A DNA stretch of 64,000 nt, taken from Prostheceraeus crozeri (lineage: Eukaryota; Platyhelminthes; Polycladida; Euryleptidae). The position numbers were made by a program, and so were the translations under genes. Shown here in pieces: positions 46,337 through 57,466 of the stretch. The notes under the pieces are model-generated. The model did not search any database. It saw nothing but the letters and a program-made list of their open reading frames with translations, and had not been told where the DNA came from. The stretch is taken from contig CAJQUW010012957.1 of assembly GCA_907163375.1 (NCBI GenBank), positions 196,501 to 260,500 of the forward strand. Direction: 5' to 3'. How positions within the stretch are numbered: the first letter of the stretch is position 1; each line of letters starts with the position of its first letter.

Positions 46337-48598
46337 CAGAGCTGGAACCAAGCCATTTATTCGGGACGGATTGTTCTCAGTCTGGGCCCGGGTCCAAAAT
46401 ATTAGGCCCGGCCCGGATGAATTTAGTATTTGGAACCGGGTTAATTTTCATCGTTTTGCGCACTGTGAATGAGTAAATTCAATCAAAGGCCTGCATTATG
46501 CTACTTGTCGTTGCTGCTTGCTGTGAAATCGTTATCGTTGAAATGAAAATAAGTTTTTGCATTTCGAAATTCCTGTCGAGAAATTGATTCTCTTACTGCG
46601 TCGACTCCAAAGTCAAGTTAGAGTTGGAGACGCCTCGGTAATTCGCAATGTCCACATCAATAAAGAACACTAAGAAATGAACGTTTTTAAGATTGTACAG
46701 CATTATGTAGGCCTAAACATTCTCTTGTCCCGGGTAGTCATTGGTTTCTGCCACTAAGAGACCGATGAGACCATCAGCATGCGTATCGAGCAGAAATCAA
46801 ATACGTTACTTAGTTGAGTGTAATCGCCTTAAGAATCACTCTAAAAATCTAATTGTTGATAACATGATCGCATGCTGTAGAGCCTACAATGCACCATTTG
46901 CAAGTAAACTGACAACTGTTGAACGGAAAGGTCAATTTTTAGACATTTAATGTACATTAAATTTTCATTTGTTTTAAATGCTGTACATGTATACCGCGCT
47001 TGTCTGTCACAAATAAATTGGATGTGCAGATAGCTGCCATTGTTGCAAAGCTTCACTCGAAATCTTCTGAAACAACTCGAGAAGTTTGAGACCTCGAAGA
47101 ACTCGGTCATACTTGAGATCCTTGAGTATAACAATCCACTTTATAGGAATTTAAAGTCTAATGCGGAAACACCAGAACGCATCAGGAGTAGACATAGAGT
47201 AGAGATTGGTAGAGTGTCGACTCAAAAAGTATCTGTATATAGCGAAAATTTTTATATCAAACGATTCAGATTTTTGCGGTGGTCTAAAAAATTATTTGAG
47301 CAGTTTTAAAAAAGTCAAAATTTTGCTAATACTACCGAGATGACTCTCCCATGTAAGTAGTATGAAACAACTTGGATATCAAAAGTAATGACTATTTGCT
47401 AATAAGCATCCTAACAAAATCGGAAATCAAGCTAATTATCAAGGGAATTTCATGAATTGTATTATAATGAAAGTCTTCATGAAAAAGCAGCGATATTATT
47501 CTGCTTTCCTAGCTGAAATTTCAAGTTTTTAATTCAATTTTCACCGGCATGATTTTATGATTCACTAAATTCATGTTTCATTTCTAGAATCTGAATAGTG
47601 ATGTTGACCCATTTACATCTTTCAAAGTTAATTGAAGTCATTGTCTTTGATTATTTGATTTTACTTTGCCAGTGGTAGGTTGCCTGTGAAATGATCACGC
47701 TTAAGAAGATTCTCTTGAGGTTGAGCATGAAAGTAATAGGAACCCATCGAATTGATAATTCAACAAACATTAAACCTCCAAGGCTGTCATGAGAATCTGT
47801 AGAATACTATAATTCCTTCTGCATTGCAATCATGATCACTCAATTCCGTCGTAATTTCTTCAAAACTTCAAAAATTTGCATATCTCACATTTCGTAACAA
47901 TTACCACCTGTGTCCCCCTCGAGTTCACTTAAGAAAATCGAAAGTGTATACACATTGAGGATTTAATAAATGCGGAGTTACCACCCTACCTAATATATTT
48001 ACTCTATGGGAACAGATGTCATCCTATTATCTGCTCTTACGAATTCTCGTGCAATATTTTGCCCGCACTTAGTCCTCATTCGTCGCTAATCATCTACTAC
48101 ATCATCTCATGACGCCATTTTGCCATCAATGAAACGAGTTTCGTTGCCCATTAGTAATACTCGCCGCCGGAAGAAGACATTGATTCTCACAACCGCAAAG
48201 ATATTCAATCAACTTTTTGACTTTGACTTTTTTTCTTCTCAAATACATGTAAACCTGACATCGTATCTGCGCCGAACTGCACGATCATCATTTCTTTGAA
48301 TAAACAATTATTATTATAATTGTAAGTTGTATTTAGGTTTATAAAAACAGGGAAAACGAAAGCACCGAAGACATGCAGTCTACTTGAAAAAGTGAAGTCA
48401 TTCTGCCGGTAAATATTTCATTATATTGCTCAAGAACCATGTTGATAGGCCATTATATGAAACTGATTCAGGGAATTTCAATGATCAAATGAGGAAGATG
48501 TTTCTGATTTACAATAAACATTGGTCCGGGTACTAGATATTTCAGGCACGGCTGGTTAAAGATGTTTTATGGCCCGAGCCGGCCCTCTTCCAGCTTTA
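46337..48598. mobile_element. hAT-like element with nested MITE
   Basis: The left end CAGAGCTGGAAC and, from the other strand, the right end TAAAGCTGGAAGAGG share AAATAT and GGCCC-type subterminal blocks. Flanks GCCACGAG (46329-46336) and GCCACAAG (48599-48606) form an 8-bp duplication with one change. Terminal A2 and G5 fit hAT. No transposase was recognised in the 1.4 kb outside the nested CATAGAGTA MITE (47193-48008). Within formin intron 1. Confidence 0.7.
47193..48008. mobile_element. CATAGAGTA-family MITE, copy 2
   Basis: 816 bp from CATAGAGTAG to TACTCTATG. Flanks GGAGTAGA and GGAACAGA agree at 6 of 8 bases. It is longer than copy 1 and similar to copy 3, with TTTTACCGGCATGATTTTATG-like sequence in the middle. 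It is nested inside the hAT-like element at 46337-48598, so it inserted later. Confidence 0.8.
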
Positions 48599-49129
48599 GC
48601 CACAAGTAGTGGATGTACACTTTAATATCAAACCATCATGGATGGAATTATTTTGTCTGTTTGAAGTCAGTTTCCAAAATCGAAGACTATGTGGTCATAA
48701 TTATCGATAGCTACAATAGCAATGCTGCAAAAATGACGTGCTCCATCAGGGCTTATCAAAAATTAATTGCAGTCAATTCGTCGAAATTAATTAATTGCTG
48801 CAATCAAAAAGTTGCAATTGCTGGCAATGCCTACACCATTCACAATAGAAGGAAAATCCCAACTTCAGTGACTTTATCAGATTCTTAGCTTGCCAAACAT
48901 ATATTACACACAACTGACCGCTTTCAGTTGGGAACTGCATGTATTTGCATACTGCATTCTACATGTCGATATTAAAGTACTTTTATGATAACTTCTAAAA
49001 CACTAGTCTGTATTCTGCTACAGGCACGTATGATGATTATCGCTGTAGTATTGATTGTCATTATGGTGCATGAGCTTAGATCTGCTGTAAAATGCATCAA
49101 TATTCTCGTCCAATTATGCAGTTAGGGGT

Positions 49130-49445
49130 CGCCAATAACCGCGTTTTTCTAATGCAGGCTGTTTCAAGGAGTAAACATAATAACTATCACTGCTCGGCAC
49201 GATGTCTGCGAAAGTTTTGAAATTCCTTTCCCATCATCACGTAAGAACTTTGTAGAAATGATGAGATAAGATCTACAGCGCCATCACTATCCTAGAAGTT
49301 TCAAAATTACGGAATATAATAGATTCATAAGATTAAAATCAGGTGAATAAGGTGGCTGCTTTACCTAAGCTTTTCCTTTATCACTCATTCATTTGCTGAC
49401 AATTTGCGCCGCATGTGGCCTGGTATTGTCGTGTAAAGCATGTAG
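49130..49445 (-). pseudogene. mariner transposase remnant
   Basis: The - strand (about 49440 to 49320) reads LHDNTRPHAAQIVSK, then after stops VKQPPYSPDFNLMN. These correspond to the mariner second-Asp motif (LHDNARPHxA) and third-Asp motif (HPPYSPDLxxxD), where the final Asp is Asn here. Downstream sequence is degenerate. Two stops lie between the motifs. A very old copy in formin intron 1. Confidence 0.75.
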
Positions 49446-49923
49446 GTCCGGTGAGGACAAATTATTGCAATTAACTCATTGTTCCCATCAAATAAATGCA
49501 ATTAATTTTTGATTAACCCTGTGTTTTATTGTTTACTGCATATGTCCCTATAACAGACGGGCAGTCGTTCAGATGTAGAAAGATTGAAAGCTATCACCCG
49601 GAAATTGTTAAAATCGGATGATCACAATTACGTAACTGGAGCAAATTTCTCGAAAAGATTGCTTTTTCTTGCAGTTTTCTACAAGCGCTACGGCAATCAT
49701 CTTTTAATCTGCATAGATCATATACTGCGTCACAAAAAATTCTTAACACTTGGAATTACAGGAACCATTATTTTCATTAATACAGTAGCATCAAAATTGC
49801 AACTTTAAATGAAGAAAATTTATTTCACTCATAAGTAGCAACCTGCATGATCGCCCTTGGCATAGAAATTGGTTTGAGAGTAAGATGGACTTAGAAATTT
49901 TACAACTGCCATTGTGGTAATTC

Positions 49924-50045
49924 AGCTATGGTGCAATATGGAAAAAGAAAGGCAACAATGTATCCCGTAATGATGATTTCTCTATGTATACATGTGAAAA
50001 ACATTTTTGAAATCTCAATCAGCGTATATCTACATGTGTATTCAT
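49924..50045 (+). repeat. dispersed repeat R4, copy 2
   Basis: About 120 bp similar to 30921-31041, same orientation. No function recognised. Confidence 0.8.
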
Positions 50046-50634
50046 AGCATTGCTGGCCGCTCTTTTCCAACATTGCTGCCTCATAGCATATTGCGGTTCA
50101 GATGTCTAAACTGCAATATTATATTGCAGCCCTCAAAAATCCATGTTAATGTTATATTGTAGTGAATGCTATGCGGCATTATTTCATTTAGGCCTGCCCA
50201 GAGCCGGCAACAATCGTCGTTGTTGCCAGCTTCTGAATTAAATACCAATATCTATGTATGTAGCCGGAAAATTCCACAGACTTCTACATGTACATGAATC
50301 ATAGCACGCATTCACTACAATAGTAATCATACCTAGCTTTTTCAAGCATCAATGGTCCTTACAGCCATAGAAGTAGATAATAGTGCACTAGAATGGAAGT
50401 TTGATATCTTGCTTATGTACAATGATGGCACATGGAAAAATCTATGGTTTGTAGATTAGATTCGATCTAAAACATTGCATCATAGTCAAACTATTTGCCA
50501 AGTTGGTTGTGGAAGTTGTTGACATCAAATTGCAGGATTTTCATGAAGAGAATTTTAAGTGAGATGGTGGCATTGTATCATGTGAAATAGCCTACTATTC
50601 CATGGATTAATATGCTGTGTCTATTTGTAGCAGT

Positions 50635-50821
50635 CATTACTTGAATGTAGTTGGAAAGAGCCAATATAGAATGATGGTGGTTTTATTTTCTTTTTCTTAT
50701 TTCTTAAAAGGAAATATTATTAAGAAAATTCTATTCTTATAAAGAATAGAATTATTTTCTTTAAAGAAAATAAAACCACCATCATTCTATATTGGCTCTT
50801 TCCAACTACATTCAAATAATG
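50635..50821. repeat. near-perfect 59-bp hairpin
   Basis: Left arm 50635-50693 and right arm 50763-50821 are inverted copies with one mismatch (CATTAC/TTGAATG against CATTCAAATAATG). The 69-nt loop itself folds (ATTCTATTCTT with AAGAATAGAAT). The near identity of the arms indicates a recent or maintained structure. In formin intron 1. Confidence 0.95.
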
Positions 50822-51761
50822 AAAAATAGCCAAGACAATATATGAAAAACTGTACCAGTCATTGACAACTATTTTCCAATTTTTCAACACTGGAATACGA
50901 ATTGAAATTTGGTTCACAGGGTCATAATCGAAAGTGGTCGGTGTACTGGTTGTAAGAACATTTCAAGAATTCAAAGATAAAAATTCCAAGTATTGGACAA
51001 TTTCTCCTTCTAAAGATCAAGAAACCTAACGCTCTTCCGGAAGAAACACATCGAAAACTTCTTTAACAACAGTCATTTATCAGATAAAGGAAATATCGTT
51101 GGAACTTTTCAATTAATCACTAAATGATTTATATGACATAGTGTGATGATATTTTGGAGGCTCATATTCGAAAGCACGCAAAAGTTTTGAAAATTGTTCA
51201 AATATAATGAACAGGGGAATGCTTCAAAGCAAAATGAATACTCTAAGATTTCTTGGCCTCTGATTTCAAGCTGGAGTAATGCAGGTTCTGAAAATCGACA
51301 TTACAAATTGCACAGGTGTCTGATTATACTCTTGATTGATTATAAGAGCGATATTTCAAAATGATGACCATACAGAACGCTTTAAAGGATTTCCTTCTTT
51401 GTCTTCCTGTCGCTTCAATATTTTGTAAATTCACTATTGCTTTTGTGTACAATATCTTTGGACCAGGGACAACAATCCAGAATACACATTGACTTGATAA
51501 TTAAAAAACCCAACCAGAAAACAAGAAAGGCAGTCCGTAAAATTTGCTTTTTGCCCCAACTAAGTTCCCTCGGAGTGTGCCATAATTTTCCTGCAATTTC
51601 CATTCTAGGACTTTCTATGGCATTGTTAATTTCTATGCTTACAGCTTACTCATTGATGCTTTCAAAATCTAGAAATCTGATATATTTATTAGTAATGATA
51701 AGTGTTAACTTTTTTCTATCACACAGTATAGGTAAAGGTTATATCAACAAGGTCTCAACAA

Positions 51762-51824
51762 GGGCAATTGCATGTAAACATCCCGAGGGCGAAGCCCGAG
51801 GCATGTTTACATCAACAATTGCCC
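51762..51824. repeat. fold-back repeat with CCCGAGGGC apex
   Basis: Arms GGGCAATTG and CAATTGCCC, inner CATGTAAACAT and ATGTTTACAT, apex CCCGAGGGCGAAGCCCGAGG. It shares its apex theme with the fold-back at 22972-23097. Confidence 0.85.
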
Positions 51825-51904
51825 GATAGTTGGGACTGCTATGAACTAGATTAACCGTTTTAAACCATGTCTGTTTGACATTGATTAACCAAGATATTCT
51901 TGAT

Positions 51905-52066
51905 TTATAGAAATCTGAGTAAACAGATCTCGGGAATGATAGAAATCTGAGAAAACAGATCTCGGGGAATGATAGAAATCTGAGTAAACAGATTCCGGGG
52001 AATGATAGAAATCTGAGTAAACAGATCGCGGGTAATGATAGAAATCTGAGTAAACAGATCCTCTCA
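51905..52066. repeat. 33-bp minisatellite of hairpin-forming units
   Basis: Five units of 32-33 bp, each containing GAAATCTGAGTAAACAGATC. ATCTG and CAGAT within each unit are self-complementary around AGTAAA. The units vary mainly in the CTCGGGGAATGAT linker. Confidence 0.93.
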
Positions 52067-52907
52067 GGCGTTTACGTTCCATATCGCTATGACATAGATA
52101 GGAAAATCATCAGTAGCAAACATAATTTCTGGATATTTGTAGCAATAGCGAAGGTACCTGCAAATATTTCCGATATTTACAAAATGTATCAAGATTATGG
52201 TAAATAATTTCCCCTGGCGGATGCATTCATCAAAGATAACTGAAATGTTCAAGAGATAAGTTTGCGATGTGGACAAAGATTATGTGAAGGATGAAAATCG
52301 ACACTTACAAGTCGATGGGAGAGTCAAATACCGACTATACATCTCCTACGGCCAAAGGGAATGACATTGTCACAATCTGATATTGAGTAGCCACAAAAGA
52401 TCCCATGAGCTCTCGATAGATTTGTTTCCAAGGCGTCTTTTACTCAGCCATGAGATTTGCGAAAAAAGGAAGCAAAATGGAATCAAATTTTCAAGAAATC
52501 AAATGGAAGCAACTGCGTCTGTTGAAATGACCGAGAAATTGCAGCAGCACATCAACAAATGCGTCTGATGTGAGGAGTTCCCAGACACAGCGTTTGTGTA
52601 TAAGCAACATTTGAAGTGATCAAACATTGAATCGATATTGCTAGTTGCTTAACGAAAATATGAATAATATGGAGGAAAATATGTTGATGATGTACTCATC
52701 TTGACGCATGCAAAGAAGTGGCAGACAATACATTTTACACATTTCTATACATTTACCAACCCTATGTGAACATCTGTATACATCTTTGTAACTCGCATTC
52801 CCTTTCAATTTTTGTAAGTTGCACATAGAATAATAAATCATGCATTTTGAGTACTAAGACTATACTTCTTGACCGGGTCAGTTGGCGAAATATCGACCAA
52901 TAACTTA
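52067..52907. other. formin intron 1, unannotated part
   Basis: No exon or repeat recognised. Confidence 0.4.
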
Positions 52908-52909
52908 TA

Positions 52910-54251
52910 CTGCCTGACATAAAAAATGCTCCACTCAAATATATGAACTTTATTCCACTCACACTCATGAATTATAAGATAGCATTTTATATAAAACATT
53001 ATATTTGAATAAATGGGAGACTTTAATACCGAGTAGGCCTATGTCCTCCCCGCACTGAAATGCAGCTTTGAAGTCTCATCGGCATCGAGTCGCAAAGATG
53101 ATCAAGCCGTTCCTGATCCAGCAATGACCATTGATCGATGAGTCTCTCTGAAAGAGCTGTCAGTGTTGATGGCGGATGATCACATGCATCTCTCACTTTC
53201 CGACCAAGTTCATCCCAAGCATGTTCGATCGGAGACAGGTCGGGGGAGCGTGAAGGCCAAAGGAGGATGCGAATTCCAGATCTAACTATCGCTGTTGTTA
53301 CACAATGAGCTCTGTGTGGTCGAGCGTTGTCATCCTGGAATATGAGGTTAAGTTCATTTACCGTTGGGATGACGATTGGAGATATGATATTCGATAAGTA
53401 TCGCTCTCCGTTCAAGTTCCCATTCACAATGACTGCGACAGTTCGACCTCCGTACCAGATACCGGCCCAGATCACGCTACCACCACCATAGCGGTCATGC
53501 TCAGATATGCAGCAGGGTGAATACCTCTCTCCAACCATTCGATGCACTCTAATGCGACCATCGTGAAAATCCAAAGTGAAACGGGATTCATCCGTCCACA
53601 TCACTTGACGCCATTCCTCTGTGCTCCACGACAGATGCTGCTCACACCATTCCACACGCTTTCGCTTGTGTTCGAGACCTGCGGAGAAAAAAATAAAAAA
53701 ATTGGCAGTGAAAAAATGTCATTGTGTGAAATTCTCGCATTACTTACTTGGAGGAATTCTTACAGCAGGTTGGTTTGACCTCAGGCCCGCTTCTGCTAGA
53801 CGGCGATATGCTGTTCGTATACTGCATGCAATTCCTGCTGCAGCTTTCCTGCTGATGGCCAGTCGAGGAACACTCTTAAAGCGATTGCGCTTTGCTGAGA
53901 TAACCAACTTCTTATCGGTAGCATTGTTTGTCAATCTCGGTCTCCCTGATCCTTTCCTTCTTTTAACATTTCCATTATTGTTCTATCGACTCCACCACCT
54001 GCTGACAGTGGAGTGTGACACACCCAACTTCCGTCCAACAAACCTACAACTCTTTCCACATCGTAGCATTCCAACAGCCATTCCTTTTACAAACTCGACA
54101 TTTTTGCTTTAAAATTTAGTCAGAAAGAATTGCTTGATAGTGATAAAAGGTCGAATTTGAAATGCATCAAATATGCCAAAGATATCGACAATGGACAGCT
54201 TCTTTATATTAGCATGACAAATTTGATGCATAGACATCCTGGTCAGTGCAG
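52910..54251 (-). mobile_element. Tc1-type transposon
   Basis: About 1.34 kb. Candidate ends are TA-CTGCCTGAC at 52908 and, on the other strand, TA-CTGCACTGACC at 54253. Weaker similarity continues inward (ATGC, CAAAT). TA flanks match Tc1 target use. It contains the transposase described next and lies antisense to the formin in intron 1. The exact boundaries are less certain than the coding content. Confidence 0.6.
53023..54108 (-). pseudogene. Tc1 transposase with 69-nt intron and one stop
   Basis: Cut-and-paste transposase, DD34E type. Exon 1 (about 54108-53748) has a helix-turn-helix region (GRKLGVSHSTVSRWWS, then a GRPR hook). Exon 2 (53678-53023) has the catalytic domain: WTDESRF, QDDNARPH with the second Asp, and SPDLSPIEHAWDE with the Glu 34 residues later, ending ISVRGGHRPTRY. 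Between them 53747-53679 begins GTAAGT and ends in a T-rich tract plus CTCCGCAG, and splicing restores phase. The only defects seen are a TAG after WWSR and no in-frame Met before GMAVGM. This is a recent, probably dead copy. Confidence 0.88.
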
Positions 54252-54253
54252 TA

Positions 54254-55529
54254 TGAAATAAAAGTCGTCCACTTCCATTGAGATTTTCTATATCAAGGGG
54301 ATCGTTTTTGATGTCATAGAGTATATTTTCTCAGCAGCTTCGGCTTATTTTTATTTTCATTTCTTTATATAAAACTGGTTTGTTGATGTTATCTCATGTA
54401 ATCGCTGCATCTTCCTTACAAACGGATGGAGATTCCATTTCAATAGAAGCCTTCAAATATAATACTACTGCAGAAATGTATAAATCCGTTTCAATAACTT
54501 TGTGGAGGAAGAACTCGGTGTAAGCATGGATGGTTCTTATCAGTTTAGCTTCCGTCTTGGCTATTTACGCACGCTGCACAGATAAGATTACACGTGCTTA
54601 TTACCCAGAATCTTGACAGCCGATATGCGTCCGGATTTTCGACATGAAGAATTCGACTTCTCTGATAGCTTTGATAGCTGCGATTAATGACGAAAGTTTC
54701 CTTGTAGCTTCAACCCTCTCCCCACTGAGGGGCGTTTTTCGCACCCCTGACGAATTTTCTGAGTATCTTTTAAACCAAGAAAGCTATGGCCATCAGATTT
54801 CTAGTACTAGCCCGGGAGCTAGCGTGAAGTTGTGCAGGGAACGAGATAGTACATAAAACTTTCACATAAGCATAGTACACCTCTAACCTACTGCAAAACT
54901 TCGCGTCTGCCGGATCAGATCATTTGCTTTTCAGAAATAGAGAGGATAACACAATCCTATGTATTTCCAATGGTAAAATTGTGACATTTAAGGTGTTGAC
55001 TCCATTTTTTCGAATTTTTTCTCATAAAAGTTACACAAATTGGTATTTTGTTGAACTGGTTATTACAGAAATCATCCACAGATCATGATCTTTCAAATGA
55101 GTTATCATTCAGTGACAGAAGATGAAGTAAAGTGTACAAACAGACACTTTTCGTTAAAGTATATCAACAATTTTCCTGAAATTTCTATGTTAAAATTTGC
55201 AGTTACACCAACGAAATATGGAAAAACCTTTTCACATGAAATATTTGCATCTAAGCGTTTTTCAAAAAATGAATTTTGGTGCGATTTGAGTTGGACTAAA
55301 AGTTTGAATTATTTGACCTTTGACCTCATCTAAAACAGTGATATAATTTCATGACTATCAATAATCATTACATTAACCACCTTGACCAAATCTTTTGCTG
55401 TCATTTTCCCTTTCAAATACTGATCTAATGGAATTTTTTTAAAAAATTGGCGTTTTTTCACCTCTGACCGAGGATGATCCTAAAAGTAAAAATAATGCTG
55501 CTTTTTGAATCCTCTTTCATTGCCCTGTA
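54254..55529. other. formin intron 1, unannotated part
   Basis: No exon or repeat recognised. Confidence 0.4.
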
Positions 55530-56330
55530 GATTGATGTGTGGTTTGGCTATAATGGCATAATAGTTTGGGAGATCAGCAGGGGCCGTTCGGAAAAACACC
55601 CCAGTGGTGGGGCGAGGATAAGCCTTGGATTAGCGATTACTTACAAGGGCAATGTCATCATACCGAGATTTCTTGGATACTTCATTAGTTCACTCATCTT
55701 TTTGACCTCCGCAGTGCCTCAAGGTTTGCATTCACGGGAATTCCGCGCGCCTTTTCAATACAAATGCTATGATCTCACTGTTTGCTGACGATGTCGATCT
55801 TGCTGTTCCTTGTGCAGTGTAATTCCTCTCCTTCCAGTCATCTTGATATTCTCTCCAATCATTTTTGTCTGTTTCATGACATTTTCGTCCTTTTCCTTGA
55901 CATTGTCATATTCATGCGACAAATATTGTAAACGCATCAATTTCTCTTTTTGTCAATCATCCCACGTCTCATCATCATGCATAATTGTAGCATAATTTGT
56001 CACTTTTTACGTTCGCGTTCTCGATTTGAGAAATAAGCGTTTTGATATTTTGATATCCTATTCTCGTTGAATTCATCATACTCTCGTTGACACTCGTCGA
56101 TTTTTTACGGCTTCTGTTGAAAAAGATCTTCTATTACATGTGTGTCTGTAATTCATTTCTACTCTAAATGGTGATGAGAAAGAATTTATTCGTTTTTGAT
56201 GCTCTCAGAATGAACGACTGAACCAGGACAAGACACAATCCGTGCTTGCTTCCATGTCTGGGATAACAACCCAAATGCGCATAAAAGATTCCAACATCAA
56301 TCAACAATTCTTAGGGTCGTCTGCAGTTCC
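55530..56330 (+). pseudogene. non-LTR reverse transcriptase remnant
   Basis: SAVPQGLHSREF in one frame resembles the GVPQGSVLSPxLF motif. A shift of frame gives MISLFADDVDLAVP with the catalytic FADD box. Farther on, NERLNQDKTQSVLASMSG resembles the LNxxKT motif that follows the palm in Jockey/RTE-type elements. About 270 bp of unrelated sequence lies between the last two. Too decayed to assign a clade. It ends about 125 bp before formin exon 2. Confidence 0.55.
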
Positions 56331-56454
56331 GCATTTTCTAACTCCTAAATTTGATAAAATTCTACATAGATTGGCTAAGATAAACAAACTTATGTTGTAA
56401 GCAGTTTATTGATAACAAAATTTGATGTAAAATGTTTGATATTTCATATTGCAG

Positions 56455-56556
56455 AGAGAAAAACAAACAAAAAACACTCCTGCGTATTATATCAACTTTT
56501 TGAAATCAAGTAAACAACCTGGAAACCATGTCAAACGGAGCATGTCAGTGAGCAGG
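56455..56556 (+). CDS. FMNL: FMNL/Frl-type formin, coding exon 2
   Basis: A 102-nt exon of 34 codons, too short to stand out by length. It is preceded by a T-rich stretch ending TTTCATATTGCAG and followed by GTAAGT. Both ends are phase 0, which fits exon 1 and exon 3. The peptide begins REKQTKNTPAYYINFLKSS, and the family has ERFQVKNPP followed by a tyrosine-containing segment and QKLKSYLD at this place. The ending (about HVKRSMSVSR) fits the variable basic linker before the next conserved block. Found by searching intron sequence for a donor with an open phase-0 frame. Tandem AGs just after the chosen acceptor (56455-56458) could shift the start slightly, but only the chosen one keeps exon 1 in frame with a family-like sequence. 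Confidence 0.78.
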
Positions 56557-56756
56557 GTAAGTAACATTCAAATCAGAGTCACATGTTGAATGTTTTTTGC
56601 GGCTTTTGATGGCCATTAATGCTACAAACAACTTTGCATTAAGCAAATTCCTCAAATTTAATCAGATTTCATCAGTATATTATGACGGCTGATCGGCAAG
56701 ATCCCGGAGTTTGCTTGCTATGTTTTGTGTAAGAATCAGTGGATCTTGGTTTTGGC

Positions 56757-57464
56757 TTAGATATTCATTTTGCCATTGCATTCAAACATTTTCAGAATTT
56801 TCTCAATTTCATCATGAAATATATTCCAATTGCTGGCTACCGTATATGCTCTACTCAGCATGCCAATAACCAGACCCCGGTGCCACGCTCTTGGACAGTT
56901 TGCTTCAAAATTTGATAGCACATTTGCGAACGTTTCTTTTCTAAAGATGCTAGCTTCCAAATTATTCGTAATATTTATTTTAACATCCAAGAATGCTATA
57001 CTATTGCCTCCAATATCTACAGTAAATTTTAAATTTTTGTGTTGTCTATTTAAAAATTGGTGAAACCGTTTTACTTTCTTTATATCATCAAAAACGCAAA
57101 TGCAATCATCTACATATCTTGCGTAATAAAGTGGACTGCATTCTTCATTCATCCAATTTTGTTCCATATGTGACAAAAATAGATTTGCGAGTGTAGAAGC
57201 AAGGGGGGAACCCATACTTACACCATCTATCTGCTTAAACATTTGGTCATTAAATAAAAATTGACCACTCGTGGCAAACAGGCACAGTTTTTTAAATACA
57301 TCCCTGCCAAACAAAGGCTTATTAGTTGAATTCTTATCATAGACTAAATTAGCCGACAGCTCAATTGTTTCATTTACAGGTATGTTCGTGAACAGTGATT
57401 CAACATCATAACTAATTAAAATATGTTTGTCATGAAAAAGTTCTTCATTTTTATTAATTTGCAT
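56757..57464 (-). CDS. Penelope-like reverse transcriptase fragment, ORF intact
   Basis: A 235-codon open frame without stops. It has ISYDVESLFTNIPV with catalytic Asp20, DGVSMGSPLASTLANLF (residues 80-96), YARYVDDCICVF with the Asp119-Asp120 pair, and FLDVKI near residue 158. These are the palm motifs of Penelope-like reverse transcriptases. The thumb continues to about residue 230 and stops early (NGKMNI). The N-terminal fingers are missing because an inverted partial copy abuts at 57465, and the GIY-YIG domain is absent. It lies antisense in formin intron 2, so the fragment is not expected to work alone. Confidence 0.85.
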   Translation of the reverse strand: MQINKNEELFHDKHILISYDVESLFTNIPVNETIELSANLVYDKNSTNKPLFGRDVFKKLCLFATSGQFLFNDQMFKQIDGVSMGSPLASTLANLFLSHMEQNWMNEECSPLYYARYVDDCICVFDDIKKVKRFHQFLNRQHKNLKFTVDIGGNSIAFLDVKINITNNLEASIFRKETFANVLSNFEANCPRAWHRGLVIGMLSRAYTVASNWNIFHDEIEKILKMFECNGKMNI

Positions 57465-57466
57465 TT

